This document shows, one piece after another, positions 52,997-60,902 of a DNA stretch of 64,000 bases. The notes under the pieces are model-generated. The model was not told the origin of the DNA. It worked only from the letters and a program-made list of their open reading frames with translations, and made no database searches. Positions within the stretch are counted from its first letter, which is position 1. The number at the start of each line of letters is the position of its first letter. The DNA comes from Hyphomicrobiales bacterium (lineage in GTDB: Bacteria; Pseudomonadota; Alphaproteobacteria; Rhizobiales; Rhizobiaceae): NCBI GenBank assembly GCA_900469625.1, contig UBXV01000002.1, forward strand, positions 186,001 through 250,000. The letters are read 5' to 3'. Made by a program: the position numbers and the translations under genes.

Positions 52997-53692
52997 ATGC
53001 TGAGCGTCGAAAACGTCAATCTTCACTATGGCGCCGCGCAGGCGCTGCGCAACGTCTCGATCGAAGCGCCGATGGGCAAGATTACCTGTGTGCTCGGCCG
53101 CAACGGCGTCGGCAAGTCGAGCCTGCTGCGCGCCATCACCGGGCAACATCCGGTCAGTGCCGGCGCGATCGCCTTCAATGGCGTGCCCCTCAGTGGCATG
53201 GCACCCTATCGCCGCGCCCGGGAAGGCGTCGGCTATGTGCCGCAGGGGCGCGAGATCTTTCCCCTGCTGAGCGTCAAAGAGAATCTCGAAACCGGCTACG
53301 CCCCGGTCAAGCGCGCCGACCGCTCGATCCCGGAGGATGTCTTCAACCTGTTTCCGGTGCTGCGCACGATGCTCGGGCGGCGCGGCGGCGATCTTTCCGG
53401 CGGCCAGCAGCAGCAACTGGCGATCGGCCGGGCGCTCGTCACACGTCCGCGCATCCTTGTGCTCGACGAACCGACCGAAGGCATCCAGCCATCGATCATC
53501 AAGGATATCGGTCGCGCGATCCGCTATCTCCGGGATTCAACCGGGATGGCGATCCTGCTGGTGGAACAGTATCTCGACTTCTGCCGCGAGCTTGCCGATC
53601 ACGTCTACATCATGGACCGCGGCGCCGTGGTGCACCAGGGGCCGCCGGAAACGCTGGACACAGTCGAGGCCCGGCGCCATCTCACGGTCTAG
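52997..53692 (+). CDS. urtE: Urea ABC transporter, ATPase UrtE
   Basis: A 231-residue LivF-type ATPase. Walker A is LGRNGVGKSSLLRAI (about 34-48), the signature is LSGGQQQQLAIGRALVTRPR and Walker B is ILVLDEPTEGIQPSIIKDIG, where EGIQPS is diagnostic for UrtE. It is the last gene of urtABCDE. No urease or accessory genes follow in this window, so urea breakdown must be encoded elsewhere. Confidence 0.94.
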   Translation: MLSVENVNLHYGAAQALRNVSIEAPMGKITCVLGRNGVGKSSLLRAITGQHPVSAGAIAFNGVPLSGMAPYRRAREGVGYVPQGREIFPLLSVKENLETGYAPVKRADRSIPEDVFNLFPVLRTMLGRRGGDLSGGQQQQLAIGRALVTRPRILVLDEPTEGIQPSIIKDIGRAIRYLRDSTGMAILLVEQYLDFCRELADHVYIMDRGAVVHQGPPETLDTVEARRHLTV

Positions 53693-53754
53693 CGGAAGCG
53701 CTCTCTTGCGCATTTCCGGACGGAAAACCGCTTCGCCCGTATTCGGGAAACGCC

Positions 53755-55008
53755 CTAGCCGCCATATTCGATGATCGCGAGCCCTGCATTGTAGTCGGTC
53801 GCATAGATGATGCCGGCTGCATCGACGAAGACGTCGGCCGACTGGATGACGCGTGGGCGCCCGGCGCGCCGGTCGGTCATTTCGCTCGGTCCGGCCGGAA
53901 CGAGCGCTCCGGTCTCGCGCGGGCGATAGGGGTCGGTGATATCGAAAGCGCGGATGCCGGCATTCTGCCAGGTGGCGAAGATCAATGTCTCCGAGACGAA
54001 AGAGCCCGGGCGATTTTCGTGCAGGTTGTGCGGACCGAAATGGCCGCCCTTGGCGACGTAGTCGGCTTCCGCGGGGATCGGGAAGGTCGAGATGCTGACC
54101 GGGTTCGACGGTTCGCGGATGTCGAAGATCCAGGTGTGCTTGCGGCCGTCCTCCTCATGATCGAGCACCGCCTCGTCGGCAACGACAAGCAGGTCGCGAC
54201 CGGGCAGCGGCAGAGGCGAGTGCGTTCCGCCGCCGAAGGGTGGCGACCAGTTGCGGTGGGCGATCAGCTTCGGGTTGGCATGATCCTTGATGTCGAGAAG
54301 TGTGAGGCCGCCGTCGCGCCAGCAGGCATAGGCCGTGTCCCCTGAAACCAGCGCATGGTGCAAAGCGTAGCGCTTGCCATCCGGTGCCGTCGATGTCTCG
54401 CCAGCCGCCTTGTTCATGCCCGGCAGCCACCAGCGGCCGACGATCTCGGGCCGGGTCGGATCGGCCATGTCGATGGTGACGAAGATATAGTCGGTAAAGC
54501 CGTCGAACAGCGCCGAGGCATAGGCGTAGCGGCCGCCGACATACCAGAGGCGGTGGAAGCCGACGCCGTCGATATTCAGCTCGCCGATCTTGCGCGGGCG
54601 GTCGGGAACGGAAATATCGAAAACCGACATGCCGGCGCTCCAGGCGCGCTTGCGGCCGCTGCCGGCAACGGTGTCGCCGACGGACTTGGTGTAATAGGTC
54701 TTCTCGTCGGCGAAGGTCTCGACATCCGCAAACAGATCGAGCGCATTGATGACCAGCAGCAGGTCGTCATGGGTCTGGAGATGGATGTTCCAGGTGTTGG
54801 CCGGTGCCGGCACGTAGGTCACCGCACCTGGTCTCTTCGGGTCGCGCACGTCGACGATCGAAAACCCTTGCGACCAGGGATGGGCGACATAGGCAAAGCC
54901 GCGGTGCACCATCAGTTGCAGACCGTCGCCGCGACCGCCGATCGGCGAATGGCCGATCAGCTTCATGTTGCTGGTGAAATCGGGCGCGGGAAGGTCGATG
55001 CCGGTCAT
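53755..55008 (-). CDS. LVIVD-repeat beta-propeller protein
   Basis: A 417-residue protein without signal peptide. It has repeated blades with the pattern 'h-x-h-h-D-h-x-D-P-x-x-P': FSIVDVRDPKRPGAV, SVFDISVPDRPRKIG, FVTIDMADPTRPEIV, LTLLDIKDHANPKLI, WIFDIREPSNPVSIS and RAFDITDPYRPRETG. The propeller is of the LVIVD type. Conserved histidines (GVGFHRLW, HHALVSG, GPHNLHENRPG) hint at a metal or ligand site. The role is unknown; related proteins are often next to transporters or oxidoreductases. It is convergent with urtE and separated from the ABC operon behind it by a strong terminator, with the same orientation. Confidence 0.8.
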   Translation of the reverse strand: MTGIDLPAPDFTSNMKLIGHSPIGGRGDGLQLMVHRGFAYVAHPWSQGFSIVDVRDPKRPGAVTYVPAPANTWNIHLQTHDDLLLVINALDLFADVETFADEKTYYTKSVGDTVAGSGRKRAWSAGMSVFDISVPDRPRKIGELNIDGVGFHRLWYVGGRYAYASALFDGFTDYIFVTIDMADPTRPEIVGRWWLPGMNKAAGETSTAPDGKRYALHHALVSGDTAYACWRDGGLTLLDIKDHANPKLIAHRNWSPPFGGGTHSPLPLPGRDLLVVADEAVLDHEEDGRKHTWIFDIREPSNPVSISTFPIPAEADYVAKGGHFGPHNLHENRPGSFVSETLIFATWQNAGIRAFDITDPYRPRETGALVPAGPSEMTDRRAGRPRVIQSADVFVDAAGIIYATDYNAGLAIIEYGG

Positions 55009-55032
55009 GGTCTTTCCTGTCTCGGTCTAGCA

Positions 55033-55070
55033 AATAAAAAGCGCCGCGCGGTTCGGCGCGGCGCTTCTTC
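55033..55070 (-). terminator. Rho-independent terminator after the sugar ABC operon
   Basis: On the minus strand AAGCGCCGCGC and GCGCGGCGCTT (55039-55049 with 55056-55066) form an 11-bp stem followed by TTTATTT. It lies just after the binding-protein stop at 55082. Confidence 0.9.
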
Positions 55071-55081
55071 CAGTCAAGCCA

Positions 55082-56125
55082 TCAATTGGTCGCGGCCGGG
55101 ATCCACTCGGCGGTCGCCGCATCGCTCTTGCGGAAGGCCGGGAATTTTTCCTGCAGGTCCTCGATCGTCTTGATCTCGCCCTTGGCGAGATCGTCGCGGG
55201 TGACGAGGGTCGGTTGCAGCAGCACCGACGTGCCGGGGAACTGGCCGGCGATGGCCAGCGAAACAGCGCGCACCGAGACTTCGCCGACGACAGCAGCATT
55301 GGTAGCGGCCGTTGCCTGCCAGGCGCTATCAGGCTCGTTCATCAGCTGGATGTCGGCGGTCGAGATATCGACGCCATAGATCTTCACCTTGCCGGCAACG
55401 CCCAGTTCGTCGATCGCAAGCTTCACGCCCTTGGCGAACTCGTCCCAGGGAGTGAAAATGACGGAGATATCCGGGTTTGCCGTCAGCACGGCCTTGGTCT
55501 GGTCGGCGACGGACGCCGGCACGGTGTCGTTGACGACGCCCCAGGTCGCCTTTTCCGTCAGGTTGTGCTTGGCCACGAAGTCCTTCCAGACGGCGTAACG
55601 ACGGTCGAGCGGCGCGAAGCCGGCGACATAGACGGCGCCGCCGACGAAGCCGTCGCCCTTGTCCTTGACGGCCTGTTCCAGCACCAGGCGCGCCATGTCC
55701 TTGTCGCTCTGCTCGATCTGCGGGATCTGCGGATTGTCGAGGTTGACGTCGTAGGCAACGACCTTGATGCCGGCGTCGAGCGCCTTCTGCGCCACGTCCT
55801 TCAGCACTTCCGGTCGACCATTGTTGATGATGATGCCATCGACGCCGAGGTTGATTGCCTGCTCGATGAGGCTGCGCTGGGTGTCGTTGTCGTTGCGCGC
55901 CTGCGAGACCGTCAGGTTGACGTGAAGCGCGTCCGCCTGGCGCTTGACGCCCGCTTCGAAGGCCTGCAGCCAATCACCGCCGCCGAGGAAGCTGACGACG
56001 GCGATATCGACGTCGCCCTTGTCGAAGGGGGCTGGTGCGCCGTCGATACCAGCCGAAAATGAGGGGCTCGTCATCAGCGTGGCGGCGAAAAGGCCGCCGA
56101 GAAGGGTTCGCGTCAAATGCTTCAT
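55082..56125 (-). CDS. Sugar-type ABC transporter, binding protein 1
   Basis: A 347-residue periplasmic binding protein of the CUT2/RbsB type with signal peptide MKHLTRTLLGGLFAATLMTS, cleaved after SFSA. The mature chain opens GIDGAPAPFDKGDVDIAVVS and includes QAINLGVDGIIINNGRPEVL and VYVAGFAPLDRRYAVWKDF. It is a close paralogue of the gene at 59012 (shared GAPAPFDKG start, matching VYVAGFAPLDRR and ISTADIQ segments, equal length). I chose the ATG at 56123-56125; an in-frame GTG five codons earlier is an alternative. It is the last gene of the ATPase-permease-binding protein operon. The substrate is unknown. Confidence 0.85.
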   Translation of the reverse strand: MKHLTRTLLGGLFAATLMTSPSFSAGIDGAPAPFDKGDVDIAVVSFLGGGDWLQAFEAGVKRQADALHVNLTVSQARNDNDTQRSLIEQAINLGVDGIIINNGRPEVLKDVAQKALDAGIKVVAYDVNLDNPQIPQIEQSDKDMARLVLEQAVKDKGDGFVGGAVYVAGFAPLDRRYAVWKDFVAKHNLTEKATWGVVNDTVPASVADQTKAVLTANPDISVIFTPWDEFAKGVKLAIDELGVAGKVKIYGVDISTADIQLMNEPDSAWQATAATNAAVVGEVSVRAVSLAIAGQFPGTSVLLQPTLVTRDDLAKGEIKTIEDLQEKFPAFRKSDAATAEWIPAATN

Positions 56126-56157
56126 GGTCAATATCCTCACACGGTTTGAAAGGGGTG

Positions 56158-57180
56158 TCAGCGCGCCTGGCTGCGGCCAAGGCCATAGGTGAGCGCAAGT
56201 GCGCCGACGAGCACAGCGCCTTTGACGAAGTCCTGGGTGTAATAGGGGGCGTTCAGCATCGTCAGGCCGTTGAGCAGGAGGCCGACGAAGACGGCGCCGA
56301 CGATGGTGCCGAAGACGTTCGGGCGGCGCAGGCCGAGAACCGCAAAGCCGATCAGCGCGGCGGCGACCGAATCCATCAGCAACGAGGCGCCGGACGAAAC
56401 GTCGCCACGGCCGACCCGCGCTGCGACGATGATGCCGCCGAGCGAGGCGAGCGTGCCAGAAAGCACATAGGCCAACGTCTTCAGCTTGGGCACCGAGGCG
56501 CCGGCGAGACGGGTGGCGAGCTCGTTGCCGCCGGTGGCAAACAGCAGGCGGCCGAGACGCGTGCGCTCCGTGAGCACGAACAGCACGATCGCGACAAGCG
56601 CCATGATGACGACGGGGGCGGGCACGACGCCGAAGAAACTCGAACGCCCGATCAGAAGGAAGGCCGGATCGTAGGCGCCCGTTGCCGTGGAGCCGTCGGG
56701 CAGGATCAGGCCGGCCGAGATCGAGCGGCCGGCCGTCGGGATCAGTTGCAGCCCGGTCAAAAGGAACATCATCGCCAGCGTTGCCAGCAGGTCGGGCACG
56801 CGCAGGCGCACGATCAGGAAGGCATTGACCAGACCCACCAGCGCACCGAACAGGAGGACCAGCGGCACGGTCTCGTAGACGCCGAGGCCCCAGACGATCA
56901 TCGAATAGCTGGCTGCCATGACGCTCGACGCTGCTACCGCGCCGATCGACAGGTCGAAGCCGCCGACGGCAAGCGTGATCGTCACGCCGGCGCCAAGGAT
57001 GGCGACGACGGAGACGGCCTGAAGAATGCTCATCAGATTTGTGACGTTGATATAGGCGGGCTGGGCGAGCGCAAAACCCGTGACCATGACGATCAACAGG
57101 ATGAAGACGGCGCTGGCGCGGATGGCGGCGCTCAGGCGCTCGCCGGCCGAGCTTTGATTTTCGCTGTTGAGGGTCGTCAT
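56158..57180 (-). CDS. Sugar-type ABC transporter, permease
   Basis: A 340-residue RbsC-type permease with about ten helices. Typical segments are ITLAVGGFDLSIGAVAASSV, the ATPase-contact loop RLGRLLFATGGNELATRLAG and the late AALIGFAVLGLRRPNVFGTI. It lies 4 bases after the ATPase gene and 32 bases before binding protein 1, so it is in one operon with them. Confidence 0.88.
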   Translation of the reverse strand: MTTLNSENQSSAGERLSAAIRASAVFILLIVMVTGFALAQPAYINVTNLMSILQAVSVVAILGAGVTITLAVGGFDLSIGAVAASSVMAASYSMIVWGLGVYETVPLVLLFGALVGLVNAFLIVRLRVPDLLATLAMMFLLTGLQLIPTAGRSISAGLILPDGSTATGAYDPAFLLIGRSSFFGVVPAPVVIMALVAIVLFVLTERTRLGRLLFATGGNELATRLAGASVPKLKTLAYVLSGTLASLGGIIVAARVGRGDVSSGASLLMDSVAAALIGFAVLGLRRPNVFGTIVGAVFVGLLLNGLTMLNAPYYTQDFVKGAVLVGALALTYGLGRSQAR

Positions 57181-57184
57181 CCGT

Positions 57185-58660
57185 TCATGCCTCGATTGCT
57201 ACTGCCGGCCGCTGCGCATCGAGGGCCGGCGTCAAGGTGTGGTGATCGATGATCAGGATCCGGTCGGCGACTTCCAGCGCCTCCTCCGGGTCCGACGTGG
57301 CGATCAGGGTGGCGCGGTCCGTACTGGCGCGGATCGCCGTGATGATGTCGTGGCGCGCTCCGACGTCGACGCCCTGGAACGGTTCGTCGAGCAAAAGCAC
57401 GCGGCTCGGCTCGGCGTTCCAGCGTCCGAGGATCACCTTTTGCTGGTTGCCACCGGAAAGCGAGGACATCGGCGCATAGGGCCCGCTTGTCTTGATGCCG
57501 AGCGTATCGATGGCGCGCTGCGCTTCCTGCCTTTCGCGGGTGCCGAAGAGGAAGCCGAGCGGATACCATTTGGGCAGATGCGGCAGGCTGATTGTGGGCG
57601 CGAGAGCGCTGCCCGGCCAATCCGAAGGCATCAGCGAGGTGCGGTGCCGGTCTTCGCCGGCCATGAAGACCCCCGCGTTGATCGCATCGGCTGGCGTGGT
57701 GGGTCGGTAATTCCTGCCATCGAGCCGCATCGCGCCGGCGGCGAGCGTTCTTGTGCCGAAGATCGCCTGCAGCAAGCGGCTCTTGCCGGCGCCGAGCACG
57801 CCGGTGACGGCCACCACCTCGCCCGGGTGGAGCTTGAGGTCGAATGGCGTGCTGCCGGCAACAAGCTGGACGCCCGCCATCTCCAGCACTGGCTCCCCGT
57901 GCACAACGCGGGCATCCGGTCGCGCGGTGCGCAGCGGTCGGCCGATCATGGTCTCGACTGCACGATCGAAGTCGATGGGTCGAGCGAACTCTCCAACGAC
58001 CGTGCCGCCGCGCATGACGATAGCGCGATCGGCAAGCGCATTGAGATCGGCGATGCGGTGCGAGATGAACAGGATCGCCAGGCCCTCGTCGCGAAGCCGG
58101 CGCAGGATCGCATAGAGCCGTTCGGACTCGCGGCCGGAGATGCTGGCGGTCGGCTCGTCGAGGATCAGCAGCGAAGCCCGTCGCGACAGGGCGCGGGCAA
58201 TGGCGACGAGCTGACGATCGGCCGCCGTCAGTTCGGCAAAATCCCGGTCGAGCGGCAGCTCGAAGCCGACATTGTCGAGCATGGCGGCCGCCTTGCGGCG
58301 GACCGCGGAGCGGCTGAGGAAAAACGGTGCCGAGCGATCCGCATAGGCCTGCAGCAGCAGCGCATCGGCGACCGTCAGTCCGGGAGCGCCGACGCGCTCG
58401 GTCGACTGGTGCACGGTCACGACGCCGGCATCCGTCGCCTCCGCCGGCGAGCGCGGCGCATAGGATTGGCCGGCAAGCGTCATCGTGCCGTGGTCGGGCG
58501 CAAGCGTGCCCGCGAGCACGTTGACGAGGGTCGATTTGCCGGCGCCGTTCGCGCCCATCAGGGCGACGATTTCGCCCGAGCGGATCTCCAACGAGGCCCC
58601 GGCAAGCGCCTTCGTCGGCCCGAAAGCATGGGCAAGTCCGTCGATGCGGAGAAGGGGCAT
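57185..58660 (-). CDS. Sugar-type ABC transporter, tandem ATPase
   Basis: A 491-residue CUT2-class ATPase with two nucleotide-binding domains. Domain 1 has Walker A GANGAGKSTLVN, an unusual signature LTAADRQLVAIARALSRRAS in place of LSxGE, and Walker B LLILDEPTASIS. Domain 2 has GVLGAGKSRLLQ, a full Walker A where most CUT2 proteins are degenerate, signature LSGGNQQKVILGRWN and Walker B VLLLDEPFQGVDVG. I chose the ATG at 58658-58660; a TTG two codons earlier is possible. It is the first gene of the operon and divergent from binding protein 2. Confidence 0.86.
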   Translation of the reverse strand: MPLLRIDGLAHAFGPTKALAGASLEIRSGEIVALMGANGAGKSTLVNVLAGTLAPDHGTMTLAGQSYAPRSPAEATDAGVVTVHQSTERVGAPGLTVADALLLQAYADRSAPFFLSRSAVRRKAAAMLDNVGFELPLDRDFAELTAADRQLVAIARALSRRASLLILDEPTASISGRESERLYAILRRLRDEGLAILFISHRIADLNALADRAIVMRGGTVVGEFARPIDFDRAVETMIGRPLRTARPDARVVHGEPVLEMAGVQLVAGSTPFDLKLHPGEVVAVTGVLGAGKSRLLQAIFGTRTLAAGAMRLDGRNYRPTTPADAINAGVFMAGEDRHRTSLMPSDWPGSALAPTISLPHLPKWYPLGFLFGTRERQEAQRAIDTLGIKTSGPYAPMSSLSGGNQQKVILGRWNAEPSRVLLLDEPFQGVDVGARHDIITAIRASTDRATLIATSDPEEALEVADRILIIDHHTLTPALDAQRPAVAIEA

Positions 58661-59011
58661 TGCCAAACCAATTCGTCACTGCGCGCTAATAAGGGCCGAA
58701 AAATATGCATTTTCAGTAGAGAAGAACAGCGCAGTAAATGAAAGCGGATGTCAAATTTATGCTAATATGTCGCAAAAATATCCGCTAAATTCGCAATAAT
58801 CGGAAATTTCATCCATCCACTCTTGCTGGCTGTTTCGTAATTGATAGCGGGGCGCGCAACTTCTGCTGCCAGACCGGCGGTTGCGAGCAAGGCATTCCTC
58901 CCGGGCCCGCCGGATTGGAATGCTGTTATTGTACATAAAAATTGTAGATTATACCATCGTCATCACGGCTGATGGTCAGCCGCAAGGGTTCTGATCAACA
59001 GGAGATCGGCA
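58661..59011. promoter_or_regulatory. Divergent promoter region of the sugar ABC genes
   Basis: No gene is seen in these 351 bases. The part from about 58690 to 58830 is AT-rich. TGCTGTTATTGT at 58921-58932 is repeated exactly at 60844-60855, upstream of the SfnB-like gene, and both copies continue with ATA and AA at matching positions. The shared element may be a promoter or an operator for the Rrf2-type regulator encoded between them. Confidence 0.5.
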
Positions 59012-60055
59012 ATGCGGTACGATTTGAAACGCGCGACGATGGCGCTCATGGCTTTTGGGGTTGCCGGGTCGGCGTCGGCTGCGGGGCTGGAAGGCGCGCC
59101 GGCGCCTTTCGACAAGGGCGGGGTGAAGGTGGCGCTCATTTCCTACATTTCATCGGGCGATTTCTTCCAGGCCTATCAGGCCGGTGCGGAAGCCCAGGCC
59201 AAGGCGCTGGGCATCGACCTGCGCGTGTTCCCCGGCAAGCAGAATGCGGCCGAACAACGCGAGCAGGTGCAGCAGGCGATCAATCTCGGCGTCGAGGGGA
59301 TCATCGTCGACCATGGCCTGCCGGAATCGCTCGGGGATGTCGTGCAGCAGGCTGTCGACGCCGGCGTGAAGGTGGTGGCCTTCGACGTCAACCTGAACAA
59401 TCCCGCCGTGCCGCAGGTGGAGCAGAGCGACCATGAACTGGCGCGCCTCGCTCTGGAACAGGCGGTCAAGGACAACGGCACCAGCTTCAAGGCCGGTTAC
59501 GTCTATGTCGCCGGCTTCGCGCCGCTCGACCGCCGCAACGAGGTCTGGGACAAGTTCAAGACGGACAATCCTGATGTGGTCGAGAAAGCCCGTTTCGGAA
59601 ATGTCAGTGACACCACGGCAACGAGCACGGCCGACCAGGCAAAAGCCGCCTTCGCCGCCAACCCGGATATATCGGTGGTCTTTGCGCCCTATGACGAGTT
59701 CGCCCGCGGGGTGAAGCTCGCGGCCGCCGATCTCGGGATTGCCGGCAAGCTGAAGATCTATTCGGCCGACGTTTCGACGGCGGATATCCAAGAGATCGTC
59801 GAGGAGGGCAGTCCGTGGGTGGCGACGGTTGCCACCAACCCTGCCGTCGTCGGTGCGGTCTCAGTTCGGGCGGTCGCGCTGAAGATCGCCGGTCAGGAGG
59901 TGCCGAAACAGATCCTGGTCAAGCCGGCGCTGTTGACGCAGGAGGCGCTGCGAAAGGCGGGTGTGAAAACGATCGAGGAACTGGCGGCAAAGGTTCCAGC
60001 CTTCAGCGCCAGCGACGCGGTCACGGCTGACTGGATCCCGGCAAAACTGTTTTGA
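59012..60055 (+). CDS. Sugar-type ABC transporter, binding protein 2
   Basis: A 347-residue periplasmic binding protein with signal peptide MRYDLKRATMALMAFGVAGS, cleaved after ASAA. The mature start GLEGAPAPFDKGGVKVALIS and later VYVAGFAPLDRRNEVWDKF and SADVSTADIQEIVEEG mark it as a paralogue of binding protein 1 at 55082. Residues at the likely ligand site differ (VDHGLPESLG here, INNGRPEVLK there), so the two may bind different ligands for one membrane core. ATG 59012 follows AGGAGATCGGCA. It is divergent from the ATPase gene. Confidence 0.85.
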   Translation: MRYDLKRATMALMAFGVAGSASAAGLEGAPAPFDKGGVKVALISYISSGDFFQAYQAGAEAQAKALGIDLRVFPGKQNAAEQREQVQQAINLGVEGIIVDHGLPESLGDVVQQAVDAGVKVVAFDVNLNNPAVPQVEQSDHELARLALEQAVKDNGTSFKAGYVYVAGFAPLDRRNEVWDKFKTDNPDVVEKARFGNVSDTTATSTADQAKAAFAANPDISVVFAPYDEFARGVKLAAADLGIAGKLKIYSADVSTADIQEIVEEGSPWVATVATNPAVVGAVSVRAVALKIAGQEVPKQILVKPALLTQEALRKAGVKTIEELAAKVPAFSASDAVTADWIPAKLF

Positions 60056-60307
60056 GGTTTGCGGTCCGTCTTTGGCGGCGCGGCACCGAACAGAAAGAGC
60101 AAAACGTTGCCGATCTGCCATAGATTCGACAATATAATTCACAAAATCTATGCAGATACTTACGTAATTTCTTGAGAGTGACCCGGTTTGGGTGTATGGC
60201 ATCCTAAGCGAAACAGTGCGGCCGTCTCAACCCGTTGCCCCCGGTGATATCAACGTCGGTGCGGAGCGGACTTGTGGCGGCCTTTGTGTTCAGGAAAGCG
60301 AAGTGCA

Positions 60308-60766
60308 ATGTTGACCAAAAAGGGTAAATACGGGCTGAAGGCTCTTGTCGACCTGGCTCAACTGGAGCCCGGCGAAACCGCCTTCATCACTGAAATCGCC
60401 ACCCGCAACAATATCCCGAAAAAGTTCCTCGACGCGATCCTGCTCGAGTTGCGCAATGCGGGCATTCTGCGCTCGAAAAAAGGCCCAGGCGGCGGCTATT
60501 CGCTTTCGAGGCCGGCGTCCGATATTCGCATCGGCCAGGTCATCCGCACACTCGACGGCCCGCTGGCACCGATCCGCTGCGCCAGCCGCACCGCTTTTGA
60601 AGCCTGTGACGACTGTTCCGATCCGGTCAACTGTCATGTGCGCAAATCGATGAGCGACGTGCGCGATGCCGTGGCGTCGATCCTCGACAACATGACGCTC
60701 GAGCAGTTTGCCGCCAATGACAACGGCACCGAGATCGTTGCGCTCAAAGACGCCGAAGTCGGCTGA
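60308..60766 (+). CDS. Rrf2-family transcriptional regulator with four clustered cysteines
   Basis: A 152-residue winged-helix regulator. The start MLTKKGKYGLKALVDLAQLE is typical of Rrf2 proteins of the IscR/CymR group, and RSKKGPGGGYSLSRPASDIR is the wing. Cys91, Cys100, Cys103 and Cys109 (C-x8-C-x2-C-x5-C) could ligate an Fe-S cluster, as in IscR or NsrR, though the spacing differs from both. It differs from the RirA iron regulator at its N-terminus. ATG 60308 begins the family consensus. It precedes an SfnB-like flavoenzyme, so sulfur status is a plausible signal. Confidence 0.85.
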   Translation: MLTKKGKYGLKALVDLAQLEPGETAFITEIATRNNIPKKFLDAILLELRNAGILRSKKGPGGGYSLSRPASDIRIGQVIRTLDGPLAPIRCASRTAFEACDDCSDPVNCHVRKSMSDVRDAVASILDNMTLEQFAANDNGTEIVALKDAEVG

Positions 60767-60843
60767 ACGGCGCGCGACGACGGCTGTCTTGCCGGCAAGG
60801 CAGGTAGGACTTTCCCGCTTGTCGACGCGAGTTGAAATTCGTT

Positions 60844-60868
60844 TGCTGTTATTGTCTATAGAATAAAT
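60844..60868 (+). promoter_or_regulatory. Shared promoter or operator motif upstream of the SfnB-like gene
   Basis: TGCTGTTATTGTCTATAG begins here and shares its first 12 bases with 58921-58932. The gene start is 35 bases downstream. The AT-rich right half could include a -10 box. Confidence 0.5.
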
Positions 60869-60902
60869 GCACTATTCCCTCTCAAGCTATGGAGAGAGGC
60901 GA

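Noticed and set aside
60308-60766. Rrf2 protein as RirA, the rhizobial iron regulator
   Set aside because: The N-terminus (MLTKKGKYGLKALVDLAQ) and cysteine spacing do not match the RirA pattern I know; a sulfur-linked Rrf2 protein fits the neighbours better.
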